DNA of 33,215 nucleotides. Source: Phallusia fumigata (taxonomy: Eukaryota > Chordata > Ascidiacea > Phlebobranchia > Ascidiidae). The DNA lies in the NCBI GenBank assembly GCA_008931825.1, contig QXVZ01020477.1, positions 1-33,215 of the forward strand. Reading direction: 5' to 3'. Positions 14,156-23,671 of this stretch are shown in pieces (the first letter of the stretch is position 1; each line of letters opens with the position of its first letter). Both the position numbers and the translations under genes were made by a program. The notes beneath the pieces were generated by a model, which was given only the letters and a program-made list of their open reading frames with translations, had not been told where the DNA came from and did no database searches.

Positions 14156-17100
14156 ATGAAGCTTATTGCAACCGTGCTTTGTTTCTTCGGAATATTTCTG
14201 TCAAAAACACTTGCAGGTTAGAAAATACAGTTACGAATGCGGTTGCAATCTTTTGAATCAGTCGTAGTAAAGCATTTTCCTTGTTAAAAAACGGTTTACG
14301 ATCGTCCTATTTCACCGCATAAACTCGATTGGAAAACTATAAATTTACCAAATAAAATTCGCAAACGCTAATTAAATAGTTAGGCCTAAATAATGTTAGA
14401 TCCAGATGTATAAGTCTTAACCTTGGTTATTAGTCTAAATACTTCGAAATATTTGCTAAACTTTATTTTTTCTCTATTTCAGAGGGGGAGTGTGAATTTG
14501 TGTTTGTCGCAAATACGACAGTCCAGGAGTTTTCCACAGCAAACTACCCCCTAAACTACGAAAACCATCTCAATTGTGTGTGGATTGTGAAAGCTGACAA
14601 TCCAGACGACAAAGTGGAAATTCAGTTTACCGATGTTGACACTGAAGCTTGCTGCGATTTCATCAGGGTAAGAACATAAAAGAAAAATACATTGTGTTGC
14701 TGCATTGAAAATCTGGCCGCGTGTAAATTTAGCGCTGAAAGATTACTAAACTAAATCTAGATACGCGATGGGCAATCTTCCGCTTCTCCCCTGTTAATGC
14801 CCTTGAGTGGGAACAGATCGCGGACCAGATATTTTGCTTCAACCTACGACGCTCTGCGAATTTCCTTCAGTTCCGACGACTCAATCACCGGAAAAGGCCT
14901 TTCAGTGCAATATCGCATCGGTGAGTATTTTCACAAGTCATTTCACCACCAAACAAGCAACTTCGTATTTGGACAACAAACAAACAATTTGTTACAGCTG
15001 TAATCGAAGGACCAGAGAACTGTGGAGGCCAAGTCGCTGCAACAACAATATCAAGTGGCATTACATCTCCCGGATGGCCAAATTATGAGTACCCCGACAA
15101 TGCCTTCTGTTTGTGGACAGTGACAGCTCCTGAAGGCCAGTTGATTCAAATCATCTTTAAATCATATCGCTTGGAGACGTGTTGTGATAGCGTGTTGGTA
15201 AGACACTTTGCCGTCGTGTGAAGGTTGACCCTTGATCAATAACCACTCTTTGTGCAAAGCTTCGGGACGGGTCAGATGCTAATTCTCGCACCATCGCGTA
15301 CATTCGAGGTAGCAACTATCTCTCCGAAACTTATGAAACAACGGGAAACATTTTGCAAATTCGATTCCGATCAGACCAAAGCAAGAGCTTTGCCGGATTT
15401 TTCAGCTACGTAGAATCAGGTACAAAAAAAGTTGGATTTATTACAAAATCGTATGAATATGTTTAAATCATTGGTGGAAACAATAATCTGAACTGTTCAC
15501 GTGTTTACATGCTAATTTGTTTTCAGTTAATCCATCAAACGTTACAGAGGGCAATGGCACATCAGTCGGACCAATAGACCCTGGTAAGTCAAAAGAAAAA
15601 TGTTCGCCCTCTATCGTTGCGAAATGACCGTTTGTTCGTTATACACTCGAATAAATCTGCACCCGGATTGCTGGAAACCCATACTTTTTCACGGGGTTCG
15701 AACCCGAGGCATTTCCGAAGACGAATCCCGCAGATTTTATGTCATGGGTCGAGCGCCTTTCATGTTTTTGCAGAATGCGAAGGTGAGCTTGAAGCGCCAC
15801 CTAGCGGACATGGAAACTTTAGTTCACCTGGCTACCCGAACAAACACCCCAACGATCTAAATTGTGTTTGGATAATTCGAGCTGCGGAAGGCGAAAGGGT
15901 TAGAGTCTGGTTTTCGTACATCAAACTTGAACCATGTTGTGATTGGATTAAGGTAAGACATACACTGCATGAGCGAAAAAAGCAAGTCAACATTGACAAC
16001 CTTCTTCTGCAATCACGTACATATCTGTGGACGTTTTTATTTAGATGATCCATTGTAATTTCTGCTAATTTTCGTACACAACTCAGTTTAGAGATTAACC
16101 ATGAGTTTCCAAGACCAGTTAGAAATTTAGCTGCGTTAATAGTCTATGTTTTTACGCTCAGGTCAGAGACGGGGAAAATTTTGATTCCACCAAACTGGGT
16201 GTAATAAGTAGCAATCCGAAAACTTTCCACAGCTACGTATCGACCTCGAACGTAATGCGTGTTGAATTCGACAGCGACGAAACGGTTGGATTGACTGGGT
16301 TCTTCGCATATTATGAAACTTATAACCCAATAGGTAAGTACGCAATTTTGCCAACAAGTCCCTCATATATGCTGCAGCAGCGGTTCTTAAACTATCTAAA
16401 AATATTCCCATATCGGTCCCCCTGTAGTTTTTCCTCGCGTCCCACTAAAAACTTTACTCGAATTAACAACTCGACTCAAGTTCACACGATTACAATTTCA
16501 CAACGCTTTGTGTTATAGGTTACTTGTGATGGTACAATGCATAGGGGGCAATCAACGTACATTGGGTATATTGCAATCACGCGATACAGCATCGACTAAG
16601 AAAGTCGGCAGACGTTTCGCGGTCTACTTAAATCGCCTTACGAACCCCTGACGGACCGCAGACCCACTTTAGGAACTGCTGTGCTACAGTGACGTGGCGG
16701 CCCTTGTTATATTCGTTAGATATCGTTTGTGCTTCAAAGTTTATATAGATGTAAGACAACTGTTTTGTACACAGACCCTAGCACCGATCTGAACGTTTAT
16801 GTTTAAAGCATCGACTTGATTTGAAACATGTGAATTTGGTACTTTTTATAAGTTGGATTTGAACGTTTATGTTACGGAAAATGTTTTACCTTTATCGACG
16901 TTGTTCTGTTATATATGNCGAAAACTTTCCACAGCTACGTATCGACCTCAAACGTAATGCGTGTTGAATTCGACAGCGACGAAACAGTTGGATTGACTGG
17001 GTTCTTCGCGTATTATGAAACTTATAACCCAATAGGTAAGTACGCAATTTTGCCAACAAGTCCCTCATATATGCTGCAGCAGCGGTTCTTAAACTATCGG

Positions 17101-18067
17101 AAAATGTTCCCATATCGGTCCCCCTGTAGTTTTTCCTCGCGGCCCACTAAAAACTTTACTCGAATTAACAACTCGACTCAAGTTCACACGATTACAATTT
17201 CACAACGCTTCGTGTGTGCCACAATCGCGTTATAGGTTACTTGTGATGGTATAATGCATAGGGGGCAATCAACGTACATTGGGTATATTCCAGCAATCAC
17301 GCGATACAGCATCGACTAAGAAAGTCGGCAGACGTTTCGCGGTTTACTTAAATCGCCTTACGAACCCCTGACGGACCGCAGACCCACTTTAGGAACTGCT
17401 GTGCTACAGTGACGTGGCGGCCCTTGTTATATTCGTTAAATAGCGTTTGTGCTTCAAAGTTTACGTAGATTTGAAACATGTGATTTATATTTGGTACTTT
17501 TAATAAGTTGGATTTGAACGTTTATGTTGCGGAAAGTGTTTTGCCTTTATCGACGTTGTTCTGTTATGTATGTTCGTTTAGCGGAAATGCAAACATCGTC
17601 TTGTGGAGGAAATCTTACTGCAGATGCATCGCCACAATATTTTTCAACTCCAAACTTTCCCAACGGCACGTACACCTCTGGCACAGTTTGTACGTGGATC
17701 ATAAGGGCTCCGTTTGGTACTCAAGTTAGACTGAATATGATGGCAATTGTTCTCAGTGGTTTCGATACACTATCGGTAAGCCAGAATGGAATCTTTTAAT
17801 ACACGGAAACTGTTTTTTTTTGAACAATTTTGCATTTATTTTGCTTTTAAGGTTTTCAATGGGGATTCAAGATACTCCAGAAGAATAGTCGCGTTTCGCA
17901 GTAAACACCGTTACAAGTATCGAATAACAACGTCTGGCAATACAGCCAGAGTCCGACTTGTTTCCCTTTATTCGCAAGGTCATGCTGGATTTCGTGCCAC
18001 TTATAAAGCAGTCGTAGTAAAAACTGACAAAGCTGAGATCGAAGATGAGGACGTGGATCCGAAATAA
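14156..18067 (+). CDS. Secreted protein with four CUB domains, complete, 10 exons, 527 aa
   Basis: Exons: 14156-14216, 14483-14667, 14761-14920, 14998-15197, 15260-15419, 15527-15583, 15774-15952, 16162-16333, 17582-17775 and 17852-18067, all GT..AG and in frame. Residues 1-20 form a signal peptide (MKLIATVLCFFGIFL). CUB1 is about 24-135, CUB2 144-255, then a 19-residue linker with two N-glycosylation sequons (own exon), CUB3 276-391, CUB4 about 398-510, and a short acidic tail. Recognisable CUB strings are PGWPNYEYPDNAFC, PGYPNKHPNDLNCVW and the RDG turns. Each CUB is two exons: phase-1 introns at the domain borders and a phase-0 intron at the same point inside, just before or after the RDG strand. 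CUB1-3 carry a Cys-Cys pair (EACCDF, ETCCDS, EPCCDW) and lack the usual fourth cysteine; CUB4 lacks both. Ligand unknown. No catalytic, EGF or membrane segment is present. An N with an allelic duplicate lies in intron 8; the partial exon copy at 16919-17035 has no acceptor and is excluded. Confidence 0.88.
16378..16681. mobile_element. hAT MITE with 8-bp target duplication, in CUB intron 8
   Basis: Left end CAGCGGTTCTTAAACT, right end in reverse CAGCAGTTCCTAAAGT. The flanks TGCTGCAG (16370-16377) and TGCTACAG (16682-16689) match at 7 of 8 positions, the hAT signature. The element is 304 bp with no ORF. The haplotype copy of the same insertion is at 17090-17401 (312 bp), so the insertion is present in both alleles. 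Confidence 0.8.
17090..17401. mobile_element. Second-haplotype copy of the intron 8 hAT MITE
   Basis: Same termini as the element at 16378-16681, lying within the duplicated right-hand contig. Differences between the two copies are substitutions and small indels. It is not an independent insertion. Confidence 0.78.
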
Positions 18068-19147
18068 ATAGCAGCTCTAAATACATTACTAGCTTTACAA
18101 CAGCCAAAACTATATATGCGCTGCATTTTGGACAAACATTTTCCAATGTACAAATTGCGTATCATGTAAATACAAAATTGCATTACAGTTCGGAATTTTG
18201 TTCAGAAATTTGTTAGGATATCTGGTGTAGAAAAACGAATTTGGAAACGAAATTTGGCTTTGTTTGGAAATTCAAGAAAACGAATTTGGCTTTGTTTGGA
18301 AATTCAAAAGTGCAGAAATAGTGAAATAGCAGGTTGTTATAGGTTCAGATTAGTTAGGCCTTGTGGTAATTTTGATTTTTAATGTTTGGAATGAGTAAGG
18401 ACCACTGACGAAAATCACTCAAGTGTAAGCATTTATACGATGGCAATGTTTTTCACAATATCTGTTGGGTTGGAGTCTGTATTTTTTATTCGTGTCTTGT
18501 GAACTTTATATCAAGAAGATCGATACAATATCATGAAGATCCTTACGTTTAAGTTACACTGAAGTGAGGATGTTACTCGCCTCTAAAAATATAGGGACCC
18601 ACTGTTATGGAATTGTTATCCATTATAATTATTTCAAATGCCTTATATTGAAATTGTTTATTACGTGTACTTTATGTAATGACAACATAAAAGGAAGGTT
18701 TCATATCTTTAAAAATGACGAATGCAAGGCTGAAAATAGTAAGTATTAGTTGATGTAAAAGTATGGTAAGTGGTGCAACTTATTTGTGCATTTAAACATA
18801 AAAAACATTTGCGTGTTTATGTACTCCGTCCACAGTTATCTTTTGAACTGTATGTCGACTTTCTTTTATTAAAACACTGATTACGCAGCGCAATGCATTG
18901 TTGTCACCGTGTAAGAAATGTGATCTAACTACATGCGTGCAGTAAAAATGGTCAAGGGCGGGCTTGACAGCACTGTGGGCTCCTGGAAAAGCAGTGTGCT
19001 GGGACCCTAAAGTATCTGCACGCCATCTGTAAGAGTATTGCTCGTGCCCCTTGATAGGTGTCCATGCGTTAGGACGGCACGGAAGTAGTCAAGTAACTAG
19101 AAAGACATTACTGTATAAATTAGTCGGCAAAATTAAATAGGTGGCGA
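18068..19147. other. Convergent intergenic region between the CUB and sulfotransferase genes
   Basis: This holds 3' UTR sequence of both genes. Near 18245-18306 a short direct repeat (TTTGGCTTTGTTTGGAAATT, twice) is present. I see no coding exon, RNA gene or clear transposon ends. Confidence 0.6.
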
Positions 19148-21503
19148 TCACTCGTCCTTCGGCAATCGGTCTAGCACCCGTGGAGGTGGGTACCCAAAAA
19201 GGACGTAGTCATCTGACAAAAGATTGAAAAGTTTGAATACAATCTCGCGTGGTTTCACGGATGAGTAGTAACGAAACATCATGTCTTCATCGGTATGATT
19301 TGTGTATGCAGGTTGCAGTGAAAGCCCTTGCGGTGCCCCAATAAGTTGTAAAAAATATCTGTGAAGTAACAAAACCGAGGTTAGTGTGAGCATCTGTTAA
19401 TCTTTATATGTAAGTGGTTTCAACACAAATTTTCTGTTCAAAGTTGGCGTTTAGAATCCTGATTTGGCATTTGAGATGCTTTTTTTATGCAACCGTGTTG
19501 GACCAATTAAGAAAGGCATCTGAGATTGTTGTCACAGACAAGCTTGTTCTATTTATAGGTTGGATGTCCCGATTCGGCCTTTAAGCCAGTGGTAATAACA
19601 GTTATATTGGATTTGTAATGTTGCGCCTTTATCACTGTACATCATAGGCTGTATAGGAAGTTCTTAAGAAGTGACAGAGTTGCACCCAAACTAACGTTTT
19701 AGCAATTTAAGTACTATTAGCGAAAAACTATAATATTTCAACACAGTGCTTGATAGCCGACTGGGAATAATCGTGATGTACCGCTTAGTCGACATTCGTA
19801 TCAAATATTCCAAAGTACGTTAAAATACTCACTTGGAATCTTCCTCCGCTGTATCCTGGTGCGCGATGATGTCATAATCGACATCGCATGGTTGACAGAG
19901 CGCGGTAGCTTTCATCCAATGTCGGTTTCCGTTTGCAATGTTCTCCGAGTTGCGGACGAGATAATTAACGAAATCACTGAACGTGGGACCTTTCCGATCG
20001 GACTCTGCACAGGTGAAATAAGATATAGATAACTAATTAAGGAAATTTTGTTTGTGCTGGAGTAAAGCGGTTAGTGGTGGTAAAAAAATACCCAGGGACG
20101 AAAGCAAAGAACACTGGCAGCTTTATTATCTCTACTTAACATTGTGTGCTTTTTGGTCCCAAATGAGGTTCAGATTTTTTGAAAGCCTGGGTTCGCTTTA
20201 GTTTATTTACTATAAAGTAAGTTTGTCATAAAGTGATTCGTTTGGGTTCAGTTTCGCTCCGAACCGGTGTTTCTGGCCCTTATTCGGTTCTGAGCATAAC
20301 GATCCTCATAGATGTATAACCGTGAATAATGATATTTTTCGATTTCATTGGCAAGTCATGGACCTCAAAGCAAAAATATGTAATGAACCAACAAGTTAGG
20401 GTTGAATTCGCATTTGCCAGCGCAGGATCATCCGAATTAAGCAACGCATGCCAATATTCCTCTTTTGTGAGAAAGAACTTGAAATACCAAAAATGCATTA
20501 GATTTATCAGATGTTACCTTTATGGTTGGAAATGCCTAATTTTGTTAAAAATATCCGGATGTTTTCTGCAACAACTGGCATTTCTTGTCCATTTGGTGGG
20601 TCCAGTTTTGACCTGTAAGCTGAAACGAGTCGTTCGAACGGTTCTCGCACAGCTGTCATTTTCAACCAATCTGGATTCAACAAACGTTCGATTTTTTCCA
20701 CTCCTTCGATTTGATGTACTTTCTTGAATTCCGAACGAAAACTTTTTCCTATCTGCAAAAAAATCGAATATTTGATACTCTTTTTGCTGGTTGACTTGTT
20801 TTTTGAAAGAATTGGTAGCGAAAGACAAGCAATAATACAATCACTGCGCCTATAACATATCTTTACAACGTTATACTTCATGGAAAATTGAAAGTTTTTA
20901 GGATACGCGCTGTCATTAGAAACCATTATTTGTAATTAGGTTGGTGCGTAAAAGAAGCTAATTTGGTTAAAATTTTTGTGTTTACGGCCGTAATTGGTGT
21001 TATACCTGCTTAAATTCCATTAAATCGCCAAAAAGGATTTTCCAATTGGTGTTTCCGGCTTTGGGAACTTGGCACATAATTGCTTTGTATTCGTCGGAAT
21101 AGATCATCTCTTGTCTAGTATTTTCTACATCGTGGTGGAGTCCTGGAAGAACCGCCAAAATTTCAATAAAACTTAGGTTTCAATTTTAAGGAGGATTATC
21201 TGGAAATAAAAACCTTTACTTACCCATCCGTTTGCATTTATCCCGAAGATTAGCAATCCGTTCATCCATTCTTCGCTTCATTCGTCTCATAAAGTCGTCA
21301 TTTCTTCCACCAGATGTTGGGAAAGAGTTTACAAGCTTCTTGTTGTGGTTTTTTGTTATGGTGCTTTTGTTCCAAGTCAAACCGTCGTTGTGCAGTTTAT
21401 TGTAACACACTAGTAAAATTGCGCAAGACACCAATATTCCCAACAAGATTTTTGGGCTTACCTTTGTACCGTTTATCGTGCGTTCAGCAAGTTTCGACAA
21501 CAT
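19148..21503 (-). CDS. Golgi carbohydrate sulfotransferase, CHST8-14 (Sulfotransfer_2) family, 6 exons, about 376 aa
   Basis: Transfers sulfate from PAPS to a glycan (chondroitin/dermatan, GalNAc or HNK-1 type). Exons: 21224-21503, 21006-21142, 20518-20752, 20364-20461, 19833-20002 and 19148-19358. Topology is type II: a short cytosolic N-terminus, a signal anchor at about 17-34 (ILLGILVSCAILLVCY), then a lumenal stem and catalytic domain. The 5'-phosphosulfate loop is CQVPKAGNTNWK (118-128) and the 3'-phosphate motif is TAVREPFERLVSAYRSKL (173-188). HWMKATALCQPCDVDYDII and the end DDYVLFGYPP are also family hallmarks. The border between exons 4 and 5 is the weak point. The nearest alternative donor for exon 4, after 20393, would make a TAG with the acceptor at 20004; using GAG before GTCCAT (20364) with TCC at 20002 keeps the frame but adds about 11 unusual residues. 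A splice-acceptor-like TTTTGTTTAG ends 19 bases before the ATG. The exact CHST subtype is not assigned. Confidence 0.85.
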
Positions 21504-21806
21504 TTTCGCAATATAAGGACGCTAAACAAAATATTTTGCGTTATTTTTTAAATTTTTTAAAATGTTTACTTGCACAACACAGGGTCGCAAAAACTATTTG
21601 ACAAAGTGCCTTAAATGTTTGCACCAGGTTAGCCGACGCTGACAGGAATTTGTTTTTACGCCAAAAACATCCGGCTTTATAACATAAACCCCGCACAGTT
21701 GACCAAAATTTATCACCTAACCAACCGCTGAACTAGTATACCTAGCATTTCAACCATATCGTATATCATGTAATTAAAACCTTGTTACAAATTTCAACCG
21801 CAACCN

Positions 21807-22145
21807 CCCAGCAGTTACCCCACTAGCCCCCTAAAATGTGTAATATTATTAAACAATATCCAAACTTGATGTAACTTGGACAGTTTGTAGAACATGTCTT
21901 TGTGGTGCACTGATTACTTTGTTTATATCTATAGCCTGGACATGTTTTCTGAAAAACGCAATATGTAGAACTTTGCATGAGTGGGGACCCATGCGTTTCT
22001 GCCAGCAGAAACAATTATATGTCATAAATAGCGCAGGTAGCTATAAGACCCAATGTAATACAATGTGGGGAATATATCCTCTTTTAATATCGCGTAATAG
22101 TGTATTTAGAATGTCTATATATGGTAAGCCAACCTTCTAGTTATG
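21807..22145 (+). repeat. Dispersed repeat family A, longest copy (copy 2)
   Basis: The copy starts AGTTACCCCACTAGCCCCC and includes the CAGTTTGTAGAACATGTC region, TTCTGAAAAACGCAATATG, GACCCATGCGTTTCTG, the near-palindrome TTTCTGCCAGCAGAAA and CTATAAGACCCAATG. It matches the minus strand of 28000-28205 over its 5' two thirds and 1150-1315 over its 3' half. Its left edge coincides with the N at 21806. Confidence 0.7.
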
Positions 22146-22804
22146 TGCATGTTTGATCACGTTGTAATGCATGTATGTCCAGTTTTGCCATGCAACGCTT
22201 TTTAAATAACCCAACACGTGTTAGGGGCCAAAAATATCCAACTTTTTCGATAAATTGATTTAACACGTAAGAGCGCATAGTTGCGTATGTACTAACAAAG
22301 TCGGTAATAAACGTCGTATTGACATGTATATATTTGAGTTCATGCTAAAATTAAATTATCGCGTTTCATTTTATGCCAGAATTTTATGGTCACACGCTTA
22401 TATTTAATCTCAAAGGGGAACTTGAATACCAGACGCAAAGTCTTTCAACACAAGGAAAAATCTGTTTTTGTGCACCACAGGCCAAAGGCGCAAGAAACGT
22501 TAGGCGCTTCTAAGAAATATGATAATAAGCGCCGTAAAAAAGCTAAACTAATGCTAGTCAGCTTAATAAAAAATTCTATAAGACCACAGCCGCAATTTGG
22601 TAAAGTAACCACTTGGAACTTGTTATTTGGCCGTAAAGTTTTCATTCATTTAAATACTAACAGCAAGAATTGGGACCACGCGTCCAGTTTTAAACAAATG
22701 TGATTTTCGTCGATTGCAACATTTTGAAAAAAATACGTAATAAATATCCGTAAAAATACCTGCAGCTATCGCACATTTGGTATCACGTTCTACTAATTCT
22801 ATTC

Positions 22805-23029
22805 CAGAGCTTTCCAAACTAGGGGTCGTGCAACAAATTTTGTGGGTCGCGAGTACACCAATTTTCCACAAAGTGTTGCATGCGTAAAATAAAGATTTGA
22901 TTTTGCTTTTTAATAGTAACCTTTCAACAAATGGTCAGTCTTGAACTGCTGTTTTCACGCAAACGTTGAGGGTCGCAGAAAATTTTTGAAATCAAAAGGG
23001 GTCGCAGACCAAAAATTTGGGAAGCCCTG
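22805..23029. mobile_element. hAT MITE, 225 bp, with 8-bp target duplication
   Basis: Left end CAGAGCTTTCCAAACT, right end in reverse CAGGGCTTCCCAAATT. The flanks TTCTATTC (22797-22804) and ATCTATTC (23030-23037) agree at 7 of 8. GGGTCGC motifs are repeated inside both ends. No coding capacity. Confidence 0.8.
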
Positions 23030-23080
23030 ATCTATTCGATCGCAAATTTTGTTCGAGCCTTTAGGTCAAGTCGCGTCTCC

Positions 23081-23169
23081 AGTGTGTCGAGTCCAAGTCA
23101 AGTCGGTCAAGTCAAGACTATGAAAAAGGCGACTCGAGTCGAGTCACTGACTCGAGTCTCTCCAACACT
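23081..23169. repeat. GACTCGAGTC-rich low-complexity tract
   Basis: Runs of GAGTC/AAGTC permutations on both strands (GTCGAGTCCAAGTCAAGTC, GGCGACTCGAGTCGAGTC). It is bounded by CAGTGTGTCG and CCAACACTG, which could be degenerate ends of another small DNA element. No flanking duplication was found. Confidence 0.45.
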
Positions 23170-23671
23170 GCCCTGTGGTATAAAATAACCATACTGTGAA
23201 GCGCGGCACTTGAGGTGGTAGCGCCCCAGAGTAGCACAGACACGATTACGGTAAACGCGGTGACAGATTCGGTACAAACAGGCACGGGGTTAGCAAGCAC
23301 GTACACAAGGCGATAAAACAAAAAGGATTTGACATTTACACCGACAAAGCACGCAAACAAAAAACCTAAAAAATTTCAAATCAGCATCTGCCTAAATTAA
23401 ACAAAGACGTAAGCGCTATAATACATTCAAGTTGCAAATTCGCATTAATTTTGTTACCAGGGATTCAAACAGAAACGCACTTTTTCGAGCTGCAGGAATA
23501 TTACGGTTCGAAATGCAGTTTTGTTTCGCAACGGATGTTTTACGGCAGTTGTTAACATTCAAACACAAGAATCAATTCGAGTTCAAATGCCAAAAAGTGA
23601 TTTGTGGCAGACCGATATCTGACGCCGAACGCAACTGTTACAAAACATGCAGGATATTGTTTGCTTCATAC

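Larger units (their letters stand above)
16217..17572. repeat. Allelic (haplotype) duplicate about the N at 16918
   Basis: Bases 16217-16917 align with 16919-17572 throughout, with many substitutions and several small indels (for example the extra TGTGCCACAATCGC near 17215 and a gap near 16745-16800). The right copy begins abruptly in the middle of CUB exon 8 at the N. This fits two contigs from different haplotypes laid end to end. Confidence 0.88.
21504..23671. other. Intergenic region between the sulfotransferase 5' end and the NLR 3' end
   Basis: It contains the sulfotransferase promoter side (from 21504), a single N at 21806, one full-length-looking copy of dispersed repeat A, a hAT MITE at 22805-23029 and a GACTCGAGTC-rich tract near 23080-23169. 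ORFs at 22386-22703 and 23432-23701 (+) match no family I know and have no splice or homology support. Confidence 0.6.

Noticed and set aside
15695..15705. Perfect pol III box-B-like palindrome GGTTCGAACCC in a CUB intron (tRNA or SINE?)
   Set aside because: No box A at the right distance and no T-stem or acceptor-stem pairing; probably chance.
16919..17035. Extra CUB exon copy
   Set aside because: It begins at an N in mid-exon, lacks an acceptor, and matches the true exon as an allele.
22386..22703. 105-aa plus-strand basic ORF
   Set aside because: No recognisable domain, no conserved start or splice context; composition is that of translated intergenic DNA.
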